A stretch of 64,000 nt of DNA from Luxibacter massiliensis. Its GTDB lineage: Bacteria; Bacillota; Clostridia; Lachnospirales; Lachnospiraceae. The stretch is taken from assembly GCF_900604355.1 (NCBI RefSeq), contig NZ_UWOE01000001.1, positions 1,364,001-1,428,000 on the forward strand, read 5' to 3'. The notes under the pieces are model-generated. The model saw only the letters and a list, made by a program, of their open reading frames with translations, made no database searches and was not told where the DNA came from. Position numbers and translations under genes: made by a program. The first letter of the stretch is position 1. Each line of letters opens with the position of its first letter. Shown here in pieces: positions 1 through 8,329 of the stretch.

Positions 1-526
1 TGCTCCGATAGTCTTCATAAGTATGCATTTTAGTAAGTAATTCACCAATTTCACAGTGGACGGATATTAAATTCCCAAGTTTTTTTTCATCTAATATTTG
101 TTTGACCTTTTGAACAGCAGGGTGAAATCTGTTTTGGAAGCCTACGTAGGCTTTAAGCTTATTTTTGCTGACAACCCTTTTTAGTTCCTCCACGCCTTCT
201 AAATTAACAGAAAGAGGCTTTTCTATAAATAAATCACTGCCTGCCCGGGCCGCCTCTAAGGCACATTGTATGTGCATGCTGTTAGGATTGGATATAATGG
301 TAACATCTGGTTTTTGTGAAAGCGCATCACTTAGATCATAAAACTCCTGTATATTATATGTTTCTGCCAGTGTCTTTTCAGGCAGTATTTTTAAGTTATC
401 ATCAAATACTCTTTCAAAACTTCTCACTCTATATGCTGAAATTACTGCTTCATTTCCCAACAATCGTTTAATATTTCGCAGATGTCTCTGTCCGGCACTT
501 CCTAAACCGATGAATAAAACTTTCAT
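1..526 (-). CDS. Gfo/Idh/MocA-family sugar oxidoreductase, 3' end outside window
   Basis: About 175 N-terminal residues are visible; the gene runs off the left edge. The protein opens with a Rossmann nucleotide-binding segment (MKVLFIGLGSAGQRHLRN, GxGxxGxRH type) and later has the FIEKPLS segment with the EKP motif typical of the Gfo/Idh/MocA family, whose members oxidise or reduce NAD(P)-linked sugars and sugar nucleotides. The start is the ATG at 524-526, five bases after the stop of the upstream isomerase gene, so it is very probably co-transcribed with the NeuB/HAD-SIS genes. In that context a role in making a surface sugar is inferred; the exact substrate cannot be read from the sequence. 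Confidence 0.85.
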   Translation of the reverse strand, partial: MKVLFIGLGSAGQRHLRNIKRLLGNEAVISAYRVRSFERVFDDNLKILPEKTLAETYNIQEFYDLSDALSQKPDVTIISNPNSMHIQCALEAARAGSDLFIEKPLSVNLEGVEELKRVVSKNKLKAYVGFQNRFHPAVQKVKQILDEKKLGNLISVHCEIGELLTKMHTYEDYRS

Positions 527-531
527 GAAAA

Positions 532-1350
532 TTAAGCTCCTTTATATAGTCTTCTGACATAGTTGATATTATGAAGAGTATCCAAAACAGCATGCTCTCC
601 ATAATATGATTCTAAAATAAATGGTCCGGTAAATGCCATTTGTCTAAACTGATTTATGCAGGCCTTGAAATCGACATCTCCTTGGCCCAGCATTACAGTA
701 TTGCCATTTATGGGTTTATCCTTTATGTGAATTTCAATAATTTTACCTTCTAGTAATGTTAATTCTTTTAGAATATTTTTCCTGTTGCCTGATGCATTTC
801 CCAGATCATAACATATGCCTATATAATCAGAATTTAATTCAGAAAGTAATTGGTTATATAAGTTTGCGTCCCAGTCACTTTCCAGGGCAATTCTGACCTT
901 TTGGTTTTCAGCCAATATCTCAATATTTTTTAATTGTTTTACTATTTTTTGGGGGTCTAAATGAGTGGGAAGATTTTTTTCAAAAATAGGTAATACTAAT
1001 ATTTTGGCACCAATTTCCCTGATATTTTTCATTAATGTTTCAAGTATAGAATACGAATCATTATCTAAAAAGTCCTCTTTAAACAGTCCATTTACCATAA
1101 AATAATTAGCACATACAGAAATAACAGATATACCTGTTTCAGACTGACACCTGATAATTTTTTCTTTCCCATCTTTATGCCACAACGGATTCTGAAAAAA
1201 ATTATCATAATTAAACATCCATTCTATATACTCTATTTTCGCTTCTTTTGCAGTTTCAAACTCTTTTTGCCAGTTATTCCAGGGGAATTGCTGAGGGTAA
1301 AAGCCTCCTTTATCTGTAAACCTTCCTTGCATAATACCTAATTTAATCAT
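532..1350 (-). CDS. sugar phosphate isomerase/epimerase (AP endonuclease 2-like TIM barrel)
   Basis: 272 residues. The start is the ATG at 1348-1350 (MIKLGIMQGRF); longer versions run into the upstream gene without a family-like N-terminus. The sequence reads as a xylose-isomerase-like TIM barrel: an N-terminal strand with GIMQGR, an acidic ligand segment around ALESDWD, a GICYDLGNA segment and an EIHIKDK segment, whose acidic and histidine residues usually bind a divalent metal. It overlaps the end of the HAD-SIS gene by 8 bp and is followed 5 bp later by the oxidoreductase, which indicates one operon. It probably isomerises or epimerises an intermediate of the surface sugar made by this cluster. 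Confidence 0.8.
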   Translation of the reverse strand: MIKLGIMQGRFTDKGGFYPQQFPWNNWQKEFETAKEAKIEYIEWMFNYDNFFQNPLWHKDGKEKIIRCQSETGISVISVCANYFMVNGLFKEDFLDNDSYSILETLMKNIREIGAKILVLPIFEKNLPTHLDPQKIVKQLKNIEILAENQKVRIALESDWDANLYNQLLSELNSDYIGICYDLGNASGNRKNILKELTLLEGKIIEIHIKDKPINGNTVMLGQGDVDFKACINQFRQMAFTGPFILESYYGEHAVLDTLHNINYVRRLYKGA

Positions 1351-2410
1351 TATATATTCCTCTGTTAAAAAGTTCTTCTTCCACATATTCTGCAAGTAAA
1401 TGACCAATAAATATATGTGCTTCTTGTATACGTGGCGTATCTTTGCTTGGAACTTTAATAATATAATCAACAAAATCTTTTAATTCAGGCGTGTGGTGTT
1501 CTCCCATCAAGATAACTGTTTTTATGCCTTTTTCTTTCGCATATTTCAGACCTTCTATAACATTTTTTGAACGGCCACTTGTGGAAATACCAATAAGCAT
1601 GTCACCAGCGTTCGCTTTCGCCTCAAGCTGGCGCACAAAAATTCTTTCGAAGCTATAATCATTTCCCACTGCCGTAAGGGTAGATGTATTGACAGTCAAA
1701 GCTTCTGCATTCATGCCAGGACGTTCTTTATAAAATCTACTCACGAATTCTGTCGCTATATGTTGTGCATCAGCCGCACTGCCTCCGTTGCCGCATAAAA
1801 ACAGCTGTCCCTTTCCTGACAAAATTTTAGTCAACTCTTTACCTGCCTGCATTACCTTTTCTACAAGTTTATAATCAGAAACGATATTCTTAAAGATACA
1901 CATATGATCATATAAATGCTCATAAAAGTATTGATATTCGCTATCTTTATTTTTGAGACGCTTTAAAATTTCTGCTAATTCCCATACGCAGCCATTTCCG
2001 CCGGTATTATGCAGAATGATATCCGCAGCTACTCTGGCATCTGTTACAGCGTCCGCCGGGCAAACACCTAATCCAACCAAGCGGATTGCATCAACATCAT
2101 ATTTTCCATCACCTATGAAACACGTGTTTTTTATAGAATGACCAGACTTCTGTATGATTTCTTCAATAGCTTCTTTCTTTTTCTTAATGCCCTTATAAAA
2201 ATAATCCCAGGGAAATCTGTTTTCAAAATAAGTAACTATTTCTGTATTTTCACCTGTTACGGCAGCAATCATATATCCTTCTTTTTTCAGAGCAAATATA
2301 GCATCAATATCCTTTAAATTAATACGTTTTTGTTCTTTCCCTGATGCGTCTACAATCATTGCTCCATCAGTCAGCACCCCATCTATATCAAATATCACTA
2401 ACTTTATCAT
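1343..2410 (-). CDS. fusion of a KdsC-like HAD phosphatase and a GmhA-like SIS phosphosugar isomerase
   Basis: 355 residues with two enzymes in one chain. Residues about 1-150 are a HAD phosphatase of the KdsC/NeuA C-terminal type: nucleophile motif FDIDGVLTDG, second motif AAVTGEN, a lysine-rich segment and the acidic motif FIGDGKYDVDA. Residues about 160-355 are a SIS domain like GmhA sedoheptulose-7-phosphate isomerase: LFLCGNGGSAADAQH, a GISTSGRSKNV phosphate loop and the QEAHIFIGHLLAEYVE C-terminal helix. KdsC-type enzymes remove phosphate from 8- or 9-carbon ulosonic acid phosphates; GmhA makes heptose phosphates. The gene sits 4 bp after the NeuB gene. Joint action in a nonulosonic-acid or heptose-like pathway is inferred. 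The fusion itself is clear from one uninterrupted frame. Confidence 0.88.
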   Translation of the reverse strand: MIKLVIFDIDGVLTDGAMIVDASGKEQKRINLKDIDAIFALKKEGYMIAAVTGENTEIVTYFENRFPWDYFYKGIKKKKEAIEEIIQKSGHSIKNTCFIGDGKYDVDAIRLVGLGVCPADAVTDARVAADIILHNTGGNGCVWELAEILKRLKNKDSEYQYFYEHLYDHMCIFKNIVSDYKLVEKVMQAGKELTKILSGKGQLFLCGNGGSAADAQHIATEFVSRFYKERPGMNAEALTVNTSTLTAVGNDYSFERIFVRQLEAKANAGDMLIGISTSGRSKNVIEGLKYAKEKGIKTVILMGEHHTPELKDFVDYIIKVPSKDTPRIQEAHIFIGHLLAEYVEEELFNRGIYND

Positions 2411-2414
2411 TTGT

Positions 2415-3239
2415 CTAACCTCTCAGTTTAGCTTTTACTGCCTTTTCTGCGTCTGTTAATACTTTTTCACCATTCCCCATTATTTTCTCTGTATCCCGTA
2501 TATCCTTTACGAGAGAACACAGCTCATAAGGCTCGATAGATGCTTTCTGGTCAGAGCCGTACATAGTTCGGTCTAACGTAATATGTCTTTCTATAGAGGT
2601 AGCGCCCATGGCGACGGCGCAGGTGCTGACCAGCGTGCCTGCCTCATGCCCACTGTAGCCAACCTTACACTGATATTTATTGGCCAGTACACCTATTAGT
2701 TTCAAATTAGCATCTTCTATAGGCATTGGATAAGTGCTGTTACAGTGCATAAGCTCAAAGGGACAATTGTATTTCCTAAATATTTCAATTGCATAGTCAA
2801 TCTCCTCGTAACTGCTCATTCCAGTGGCAATAAAGGTATACTTTTTCTCTTTCGCAATTTCTTCCAGCAGTCCACTGTTCGTCAGCATGGCAGAGGCAAC
2901 TTTATTATATTTACAGTCATATTGTTGTAAGAATTTCTGAGAGTCTACATCCCATGCAGAAGCATACCATGCAATATTTCTTTCTTTACAATAGCTGTCA
3001 ATTTCATCGTAATCTTTCTTGTTAAATTCAAGTCCTTCCTTTTGTTCTCTTTGCGTAGTACCCCAGGGACTTTGCCTTGGCTGGGCAAGATATTCCTGTG
3101 TATATACCTTATCTATTGTTCTTTTCTGAAATTTTACAGCATCACAGCCAGCTACAACCGCCACATCAATTAAACGTTTTGCCAGTGTCATATCTCCGTT
3201 ATGGTTGATTCCTATTTCTGCAATAATAAATGTTTTCAT
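2415..3239 (-). CDS. NeuB-family (sialic/nonulosonic acid) synthase lacking the SAF domain
   Basis: 274 residues. The start is the ATG at 3237-3239 (MKTFIIAEIGINHNGD), preceded by AAAGGAAAAGGA. NeuB/PseI/LegI enzymes condense phosphoenolpyruvate with a 6-carbon acylamino sugar to give a 9-carbon nonulosonic acid. Family blocks in order: EIGINHNG, AVKFQKR, FIATGMSS, HCNSTYP, VGYSGHEAG, and IERHITLDRTMYGSDQKAS near the C-terminus. The chain stops about 70 residues earlier than classical NeuB, so the C-terminal antifreeze-like SAF domain is missing. The downstream HAD phosphatase suggests a phosphorylated product that is then dephosphorylated, as in the Kdn or Neu5Ac-9-P routes; this is inference. 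No CMP-sugar synthetase is in view. Confidence 0.88.
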   Translation of the reverse strand: MKTFIIAEIGINHNGDMTLAKRLIDVAVVAGCDAVKFQKRTIDKVYTQEYLAQPRQSPWGTTQREQKEGLEFNKKDYDEIDSYCKERNIAWYASAWDVDSQKFLQQYDCKYNKVASAMLTNSGLLEEIAKEKKYTFIATGMSSYEEIDYAIEIFRKYNCPFELMHCNSTYPMPIEDANLKLIGVLANKYQCKVGYSGHEAGTLVSTCAVAMGATSIERHITLDRTMYGSDQKASIEPYELCSLVKDIRDTEKIMGNGEKVLTDAEKAVKAKLRG

Positions 3240-3358
3240 ATCCTTTTCCTTTCGTATATGTTTGTAATTATGTTTTATTATAAAAATAGAAATTTTCATT
3301 CTTAAAAGTAAATTTCTATTTGTAAAGGTAAAAAGCTGCAGAATTTCTTTAAATGATA

Positions 3359-4693
3359 TCAGGAGACGGCATCTCTGATGACTTCTGCCATATCATCGAC
3401 CATTTCATCCGTCATTCCTGGATATACCCCTACCCAGAATGTATCATTCATGATCCTGTCCGTATTTTCCAGTGTCCCGATTATCCGGTATCCTTCCCCT
3501 GCAGACCTCATCTCATCAAAACATGGGTGCTTTATCAGGTTCCCAGCAAACAACATCCTGGTCTGTACACCATGTTTTTCTATATACTGTACCACTTTAT
3601 TTCTTTCCGTCCCCTCCTTACAGGTCACTAGGAAACCAAACCAGCTCGGCAGGGAGTTCTCACATGCCTCTGGCAGTATCAGTTTGTCTTCCAGGCCTTT
3701 AAGTCCGGCCATCAGACGTGTAAAATTATGGCGCCTTTTCTCAACAAAGGCAGGGAATTTCTCAAGCTGGGCACAGCCAATGGCTGCCTGCATGTCCGTG
3801 GCTTTCAGGTTGTAGCCAAAATGGGAATACACATACTTATGGTCATATCCCAGGGGCAGTTCCCCGTACTGCTTGTCAAACCTGTGCCCACATAGGTTGT
3901 CCTGCCCGGAAGGGCAGATGCAGTCCCTGCCCCAGTCCCGGAAGGAACGGATGCACTTATGGAGCAGGGGGTTGTCCGTATATACCGCGCCCCCCTCGCC
4001 CATGGTCATGTGATGGGGCGGGTAGAAGCTGGAAGTGCCGATATCCCCGACAGTGCCAGTAAAGAATTCTTCCCCATCCAGTATATATTTTGAACCCAGG
4101 GCATCGCAGTTATCTTCCACGAGCCACAGGTTGTATTTGTGGCAGAAAGCTTTTACTGCTGCCAGGTCAAAAGGGTTCCCGAGTGTATGGGCGATCATCA
4201 CCGCCTTTGTCCTATCTGAATAAGCTTCTTCAAGCTGGTTTACATCTATGTTGTACTGGGGGATTGTCACATCCACAAATACAGGGACGGCCCCGTATTG
4301 GATGATTGGAGCCACTGTAGTAGGGAAGCCGGCCGCCACTGTGATGACCTCATCCCCCCTGCATACCCGTCTGTCACCCAGGAGGGGGGATGTCAGTGCC
4401 ATAAAGGCGTTTAAGTTGGCGGAGGACCCAGAATTTACCAGGGAACAAAAACGTACCCCCAGGTATTTGGCGAACTTCTCCTCAAATTTTTGTGTATAGC
4501 GGCCTGCTGTCAGCCAAAATTCCAGGGAGCTGTCCACTAAATTTACCATTTCCTCCTCGTCATACACCCTGGACGCATAGGGGATCCGGTCCCCCTTCTT
4601 GTACTCTTTATTTTTATGGTAAAGACGGCAGTAGCCTGCTACCATATCAAGGATTTCCTTCCTTGCTTCCTGTTCTGTCTTGTCTCGCAACAT
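3359..4693 (-). CDS. rfbH: RfbH: CDP-4-keto-6-deoxy-D-glucose 3-dehydrase (E1-type)
   Basis: 444 residues, normal for RfbH. This PMP/[2Fe-2S] enzyme removes the C3 hydroxyl of CDP-4-keto-6-deoxyglucose on the way to 3,6-dideoxyhexoses. It has the DegT/DnrJ fold with the lysine replaced by histidine (SFYPPHHMTMGEGG, His227-His228), as in E1 dehydrases. Iron-sulfur ligands fit Cys196, Cys258, Cys260 and Cys268, with the C-X1-C-X7-C spacing of E1. The ATG at 4691-4693 follows AAGGAGA. Its natural partner RfbG survives only as a fragment just upstream, and no RfbF cytidylyltransferase is seen, so substrate supply must come from elsewhere or the pathway is decaying. The gene is more G+C rich than the neuB side, suggesting a different origin. 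Confidence 0.92.
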   Translation of the reverse strand: MLRDKTEQEARKEILDMVAGYCRLYHKNKEYKKGDRIPYASRVYDEEEMVNLVDSSLEFWLTAGRYTQKFEEKFAKYLGVRFCSLVNSGSSANLNAFMALTSPLLGDRRVCRGDEVITVAAGFPTTVAPIIQYGAVPVFVDVTIPQYNIDVNQLEEAYSDRTKAVMIAHTLGNPFDLAAVKAFCHKYNLWLVEDNCDALGSKYILDGEEFFTGTVGDIGTSSFYPPHHMTMGEGGAVYTDNPLLHKCIRSFRDWGRDCICPSGQDNLCGHRFDKQYGELPLGYDHKYVYSHFGYNLKATDMQAAIGCAQLEKFPAFVEKRRHNFTRLMAGLKGLEDKLILPEACENSLPSWFGFLVTCKEGTERNKVVQYIEKHGVQTRMLFAGNLIKHPCFDEMRSAGEGYRIIGTLENTDRIMNDTFWVGVYPGMTDEMVDDMAEVIRDAVS

Positions 4694-4709
4694 AATTATT
4701 AAATCTCCT

Positions 4710-5093
4710 TTATCTCGCTGAAAGAAAAGATATAATCTGCCTATCCATACAGGCAGCTACATCTTTTCCAGCTATATAATCCTTAGACCACTCTACAGTG
4801 TTTTCCACTGCCTGCCTTACATCCCAGGCTGGCCTCCACCCTAAGTGCCCCTTGATTTTTGAGCAGTCCAGCTTCAAGAACCCAGCTTCATGGGGACCGC
4901 CGTCAGAACGGCTTTCCCAGGCCAGTCCATCCCCCCAGGCAGTGCAGAACATGTCCACCAACTCCCCTGTGGTGACACAGCCGCAGTCGTCCGGGCCGAC
5001 GTTGTAAAATCCCGAAAATTTGCTGTCCTGGCACTGTTTTTGTATAATCACTAAGTAGGCAGCTAAAGGCTGTAATACACAGGCACTAATCAA
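4710..5093 (-). pseudogene. rfbG: C-terminal remnant of CDP-glucose 4,6-dehydratase (RfbG)
   Basis: About 120 residues match the C-terminal part of an RfbG short-chain dehydratase: a VLQPLAAYL segment (equivalent to HVLEPLSGYL), GFYNVGPDD, and KIKGHLGWRPAWDV with a following VEWSKDYIAGKDV helix. The Rossmann nucleotide-binding half and the catalytic Tyr-X3-Lys region are absent. The frame stays open into the region upstream of 5093, but that part does not resemble RfbG and there is no ATG. The remnant lies 16 bp upstream of rfbH in the usual rfbG-rfbH order. It looks like the broken edge of a 3,6-dideoxyhexose module cut by the arrival of the AlbA_2 gene or by another rearrangement. Confidence 0.8.
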
Positions 5094-5155
5094 AAATGAA
5101 GGATATTTTTTCAGGCTGCTTGGAGATGTAAGGTATGGATAATGTGATAAAACTT

Positions 5156-5210
5156 TTTTCTCGTCAATCTCGTCACAATATTGACTTGATTGACGAGAAA
5201 AGGGTATAAT
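5156..5210 (+). promoter_or_regulatory. consensus promoter inside a 14-bp perfect inverted repeat
   Basis: TTTTCTCGTCAATC (5156-5169) and GATTGACGAGAAAA (5188-5201) form a perfect inverted repeat with an 18-bp spacer; an extra TCGTCA lies just inside the left arm and CAATATTG near the centre. TTGACT (5181-5186) and TATAAT (5205-5210), 18 bp apart, form a good vegetative promoter for the gene at 5247, and the right arm lies between them. A protein bound to the repeat would block the promoter. The product of the gene has a C-terminal winged-helix-like domain, so autoregulation is a reasonable inference. Confidence 0.72.
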
Positions 5211-5246
5211 ATGATAAAGATGAATTTTTAGATAAGGAGGCAGTAT

Positions 5247-6548
5247 ATGATTTTTCAGGAAAGTGAGACTATAGAATTAAAAGAAACTGTAGTAGATGAC
5301 ATTAAGAAAGAGATAATTGCCTTTGCAAACTGCGGGGGAGGGACTTTATATATCGGTGTCACAGACTGTGGTGAAGTGGTAGGTGTAAGCCATGTTGACG
5401 AAACTATGCTTCAGATTAGTAATATGGTAAGAGATGCCATTAAGCCGGATATTACAATGTTTATTCATTATAATGTGGTTTCTGAGGATGGACTGCAGAT
5501 TATCCAGATAGACATACAGCGTGGGACAGAAAGGCCATATTATATTGCTAAAAAGGGACTGAGGCCAGAGGGGGTTTATGTCCGTCAAGGGACATCTTCT
5601 GTCCCGGCAACAGATGCGGCTATCCGCCGTATGATTAAGGAAACAGATGGGGATAGTTTCGAGGCAATGCGTTCTTTAGATCAGGAGCTGACCTTTCATG
5701 TGACCAGAAAAGAGTTTGAATGTAGGCAGATAGCTTTTGCAAAGCAGCAGATGCAAACATTAAAAATATTAAATTCGGATGGTATATATACCAATCTTGG
5801 CCTATTATTGTCAGAGCAATGTATACACACAATTAAAGTGGCAGTTTTTGAGGGGGAAGATCAAAATATATTCAAGGACCGCCGAGAATTTACTGGTTCA
5901 CTGATGCAGCAGCTGAATGAAGTTTATGGTTATGTGGATATGCATAATCAAATCCGCGCCACTTTTGATAAGTTACTGCGTATTGATACCAGAGACTATC
6001 CAGAAATAGCTATTCGGGAGGCGCTGCTGAATTTATTGGTGCACCGTGACTATTCTTTCCGTGCAAGTGCATTGATAAGTATATATACAGATCGAATAGA
6101 ATTTGTCTCTGTAGGAGGACTTCTGCCGGGCATCTCACTGGATGATATTATGATGGGAATTTCTGTGTGCCGGAACCAAAATTTAGCCAATGTTTTTTAC
6201 CGGTTACAGCTAATTGAAGCCTATGGGACGGGTATGCGTAAAATCATGGGGGCGTACAAAAATTATAAAATGCAGCCATTGATTGAGAGCACCAGTAATG
6301 CTTTTAAAATTATTCTGCCAAATATAAACAGAGGTGAAGAGAAAGAAAAGAATAGTTTTTTAGATGATAGTGAAAATAAAGTACTGCAGTTTACAAAAAA
6401 GCATGGCAGTATCACGCGCAGTGATGCGGAAAAGCAGCTGGGAGTCAGTGCTTCTACCGCATCACGTGTATTAAAGCGCATTGCTGAAAAAGGATTACTA
6501 TTGCAGCAGGGAAAAGGAAAAAGTACAAAATATATTATACCGATGTAA
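5247..6548 (+). CDS. AlbA_2 (Schlafen-type) domain protein with ATPase-like and HTH C-terminal domains
   Basis: 433 residues. The ATG at 5247 follows AAGGAGG (5234-5240). The N-terminus (about 1-130) is an AlbA_2 domain: ESETIELKE, then FANCGGGTLYIGV, then GVYVRQGTSS. The middle part contains REALLNLLVHRDYS and AYGTGMRKIM, characteristic of the HATPase_c_4 region in these proteins. The last 70 residues (about 365-433) read as a winged helix: SRSDAEKQLGV-like helix, SASTASRVLKRI recognition helix and a KGKSTKYI wing. Such proteins are usually called putative DNA-binding transcriptional regulators; the real activity is unclear for most. The gene is divergent from the rfb remnant and has its own promoter with an embedded inverted repeat. 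Confidence 0.85.
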   Translation: MIFQESETIELKETVVDDIKKEIIAFANCGGGTLYIGVTDCGEVVGVSHVDETMLQISNMVRDAIKPDITMFIHYNVVSEDGLQIIQIDIQRGTERPYYIAKKGLRPEGVYVRQGTSSVPATDAAIRRMIKETDGDSFEAMRSLDQELTFHVTRKEFECRQIAFAKQQMQTLKILNSDGIYTNLGLLLSEQCIHTIKVAVFEGEDQNIFKDRREFTGSLMQQLNEVYGYVDMHNQIRATFDKLLRIDTRDYPEIAIREALLNLLVHRDYSFRASALISIYTDRIEFVSVGGLLPGISLDDIMMGISVCRNQNLANVFYRLQLIEAYGTGMRKIMGAYKNYKMQPLIESTSNAFKIILPNINRGEEKEKNSFLDDSENKVLQFTKKHGSITRSDAEKQLGVSASTASRVLKRIAEKGLLLQQGKGKSTKYIIPM

Positions 6549-6645
6549 TATTTTCATATATGGCGTTGAGTCTATAAGCTGCCCGAACTATAGAACAACT
6601 AAACTTACTGGGCGTGCTGGCGTTTAATTAAGCATATAACCCGCA

Positions 6646-8274
6646 TTAAGGGGCGTCCTTTAGGGTATAAATTATGCTGCCGTCCTTTATCGTATTAAGC
6701 ACAGTAATATCTTTAATCTTTAAAGGATCTTTTTCCAGAGGGGAGTCGTCAAGTATGACTAAATCTGCGCGCTTTCCTGTTTTGATACTCCCCTTACTGT
6801 TCTCCTCAAAATACTCGTAAGCTGCATTTAGGGTGACAGCCTTCAGGGCATCATAGACACTGATTTTTTGTTCATCTCCAATATGCGTGCCATTCCTGCT
6901 GATACGGTTCACAGCACACCAGACGGAGTGGAGCATATCTGGCTTTGTCACAGGCGTATCTTGATGGAAGTTTACTAAAACACCCCTGTCCATGGCATCT
7001 TTTACAGGACTGATATGGTTTCCCCGGCCTGGGCCAAAGTTTTTCAGGTGTACATCGCCCCAATACCAGACATGCCCGATAAAAATGGATGCAATCATAT
7101 GGAGTTTAGACATCCGTGAGAGTTGGTCATTTTGGACTGTCTGGCAGTGAATCATAACCGGACGGAGATCTTCTGAGCTTCCGGTCTTGATGAGGGCCTT
7201 TTCATAAGCATTAAGGAATTGTTCACTGGCTGCATCCCCATTGCAGTGGGCAAGTAACTGTTGGCCTTCTGATATTGCCTGTTCCACAAACTGTTCCACT
7301 TGTTCATCCGGCATCCAGGGGTAGCCGCAGTAGTCAGGTTCACCGCCCAAATAGGGAGTTGACATCCATGCGGAACGGCCTTGTGGCGAACCATCCAAAA
7401 CCAGCTTATAACCGCCAATTTTCAGGCGGTTTTTGTACTTTCTGTTTAAAGACTTATATTTCCCTATGATTTCACTGCCCCCATCGGACATCAAAGGATA
7501 TGCAACAACATCTATTTTTAGTCTGTCAGCCAGGGACATGGCATGCAGTGTTTCTATATTGCTCTTTGAGGCAGCGCCCTCCTGTACGGTCGTGATGCCA
7601 TTCTTAATATAAGTTTCCTGCATACCGGCCATGACTGCGCTTACATTAATTTTTACACGCCCCATGACAGCCTTTTGTACCAGGCTCATGCCAGTTTCCT
7701 CCAAGTAACCGCTGGGTTCCTTGCCATCAGGGAGACGGCCAATAACTCCCCCTTCCGGATTTGGCGTATTGGCATCTATATTCGCCAGCTCCAGGGCTTT
7801 ACTATTGGCACAGGCCAAATGGGCAGAGATATGAAGAATAAAAATAGGGATTTCTGTACTTACTTGATCCAGGATCTGCTTATCTGGATGTCCCTCCTCC
7901 CGTAAAAAATTATGGTCATAGCCAAATCCTATGACGGCCCCATTTTGTTTAATGTTATTGGCGGCAATATACTGTTTTAATGCCTGTACAATTTCACCGT
8001 ATGAAGTACAGTCACTAAGAGAGGCGCACAAGGCCAACTGTCCAGTCATACATATATGGCTGTGGGAATCGATAAAAGCAGGCATCATGCATTTTCCCTG
8101 TAAGTCAATATACTTTGCACGCGGCGAGGCCGCCTGCTTTATTTCTTCAAGTGTTCCCACAGCGTGGATAATTCCATCTTTAACAAAGACCGCTTCAGGT
8201 GCATTTAACATGGCCTGTGTACCATCAGCATCCTCCATCGTGATAATTTTGCCATTATAATAAATATCTTCCAT
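6646..8274 (-). CDS. YtcJ-like metal-dependent amidohydrolase (Amidohydro_3)
   Basis: 542 residues. The start is the ATG at 8272-8274 (MEDIYYNGKIITM), with a GGAG upstream. Metal-binding and family blocks: the composite N-terminal beta domain ending in MMPAFIDSHSHI (HxH), a GGAASKSN-like central loop, QLLAHCNGDAA, PVMIHCQT, NFHQDTPVTKPD, and GKRADLVILDDSP at the C-terminus. Members hydrolyse amides, imides or formamides in the cytoplasm; substrates are poorly known. It lies downstream of a GltS-type carrier and an HTH regulator on the same strand, so uptake of an amino acid-like compound followed by hydrolysis is inferred. A 7-bp hairpin (8291-8309) separates it from the carrier gene. Confidence 0.87.
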   Translation of the reverse strand: MEDIYYNGKIITMEDADGTQAMLNAPEAVFVKDGIIHAVGTLEEIKQAASPRAKYIDLQGKCMMPAFIDSHSHICMTGQLALCASLSDCTSYGEIVQALKQYIAANNIKQNGAVIGFGYDHNFLREEGHPDKQILDQVSTEIPIFILHISAHLACANSKALELANIDANTPNPEGGVIGRLPDGKEPSGYLEETGMSLVQKAVMGRVKINVSAVMAGMQETYIKNGITTVQEGAASKSNIETLHAMSLADRLKIDVVAYPLMSDGGSEIIGKYKSLNRKYKNRLKIGGYKLVLDGSPQGRSAWMSTPYLGGEPDYCGYPWMPDEQVEQFVEQAISEGQQLLAHCNGDAASEQFLNAYEKALIKTGSSEDLRPVMIHCQTVQNDQLSRMSKLHMIASIFIGHVWYWGDVHLKNFGPGRGNHISPVKDAMDRGVLVNFHQDTPVTKPDMLHSVWCAVNRISRNGTHIGDEQKISVYDALKAVTLNAAYEYFEENSKGSIKTGKRADLVILDDSPLEKDPLKIKDITVLNTIKDGSIIYTLKDAP

Positions 8275-8290
8275 AATATACACTCCATTC

Positions 8291-8309
8291 TGCCGCCTGA
8301 ATGGCGGCA
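8291..8309 (-). other. short hairpin between carrier and amidohydrolase genes
   Basis: TGCCGCC (8291-8297) and GGCGGCA (8303-8309) pair around a 5-base loop in the short gap between the two genes. There is no T-run after it on the minus strand, so it is not a clear terminator. It may stabilise or separate parts of the mRNA. Confidence 0.4.
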
Positions 8310-8329
8310 TATAATGGGGGGAGCCTGGA

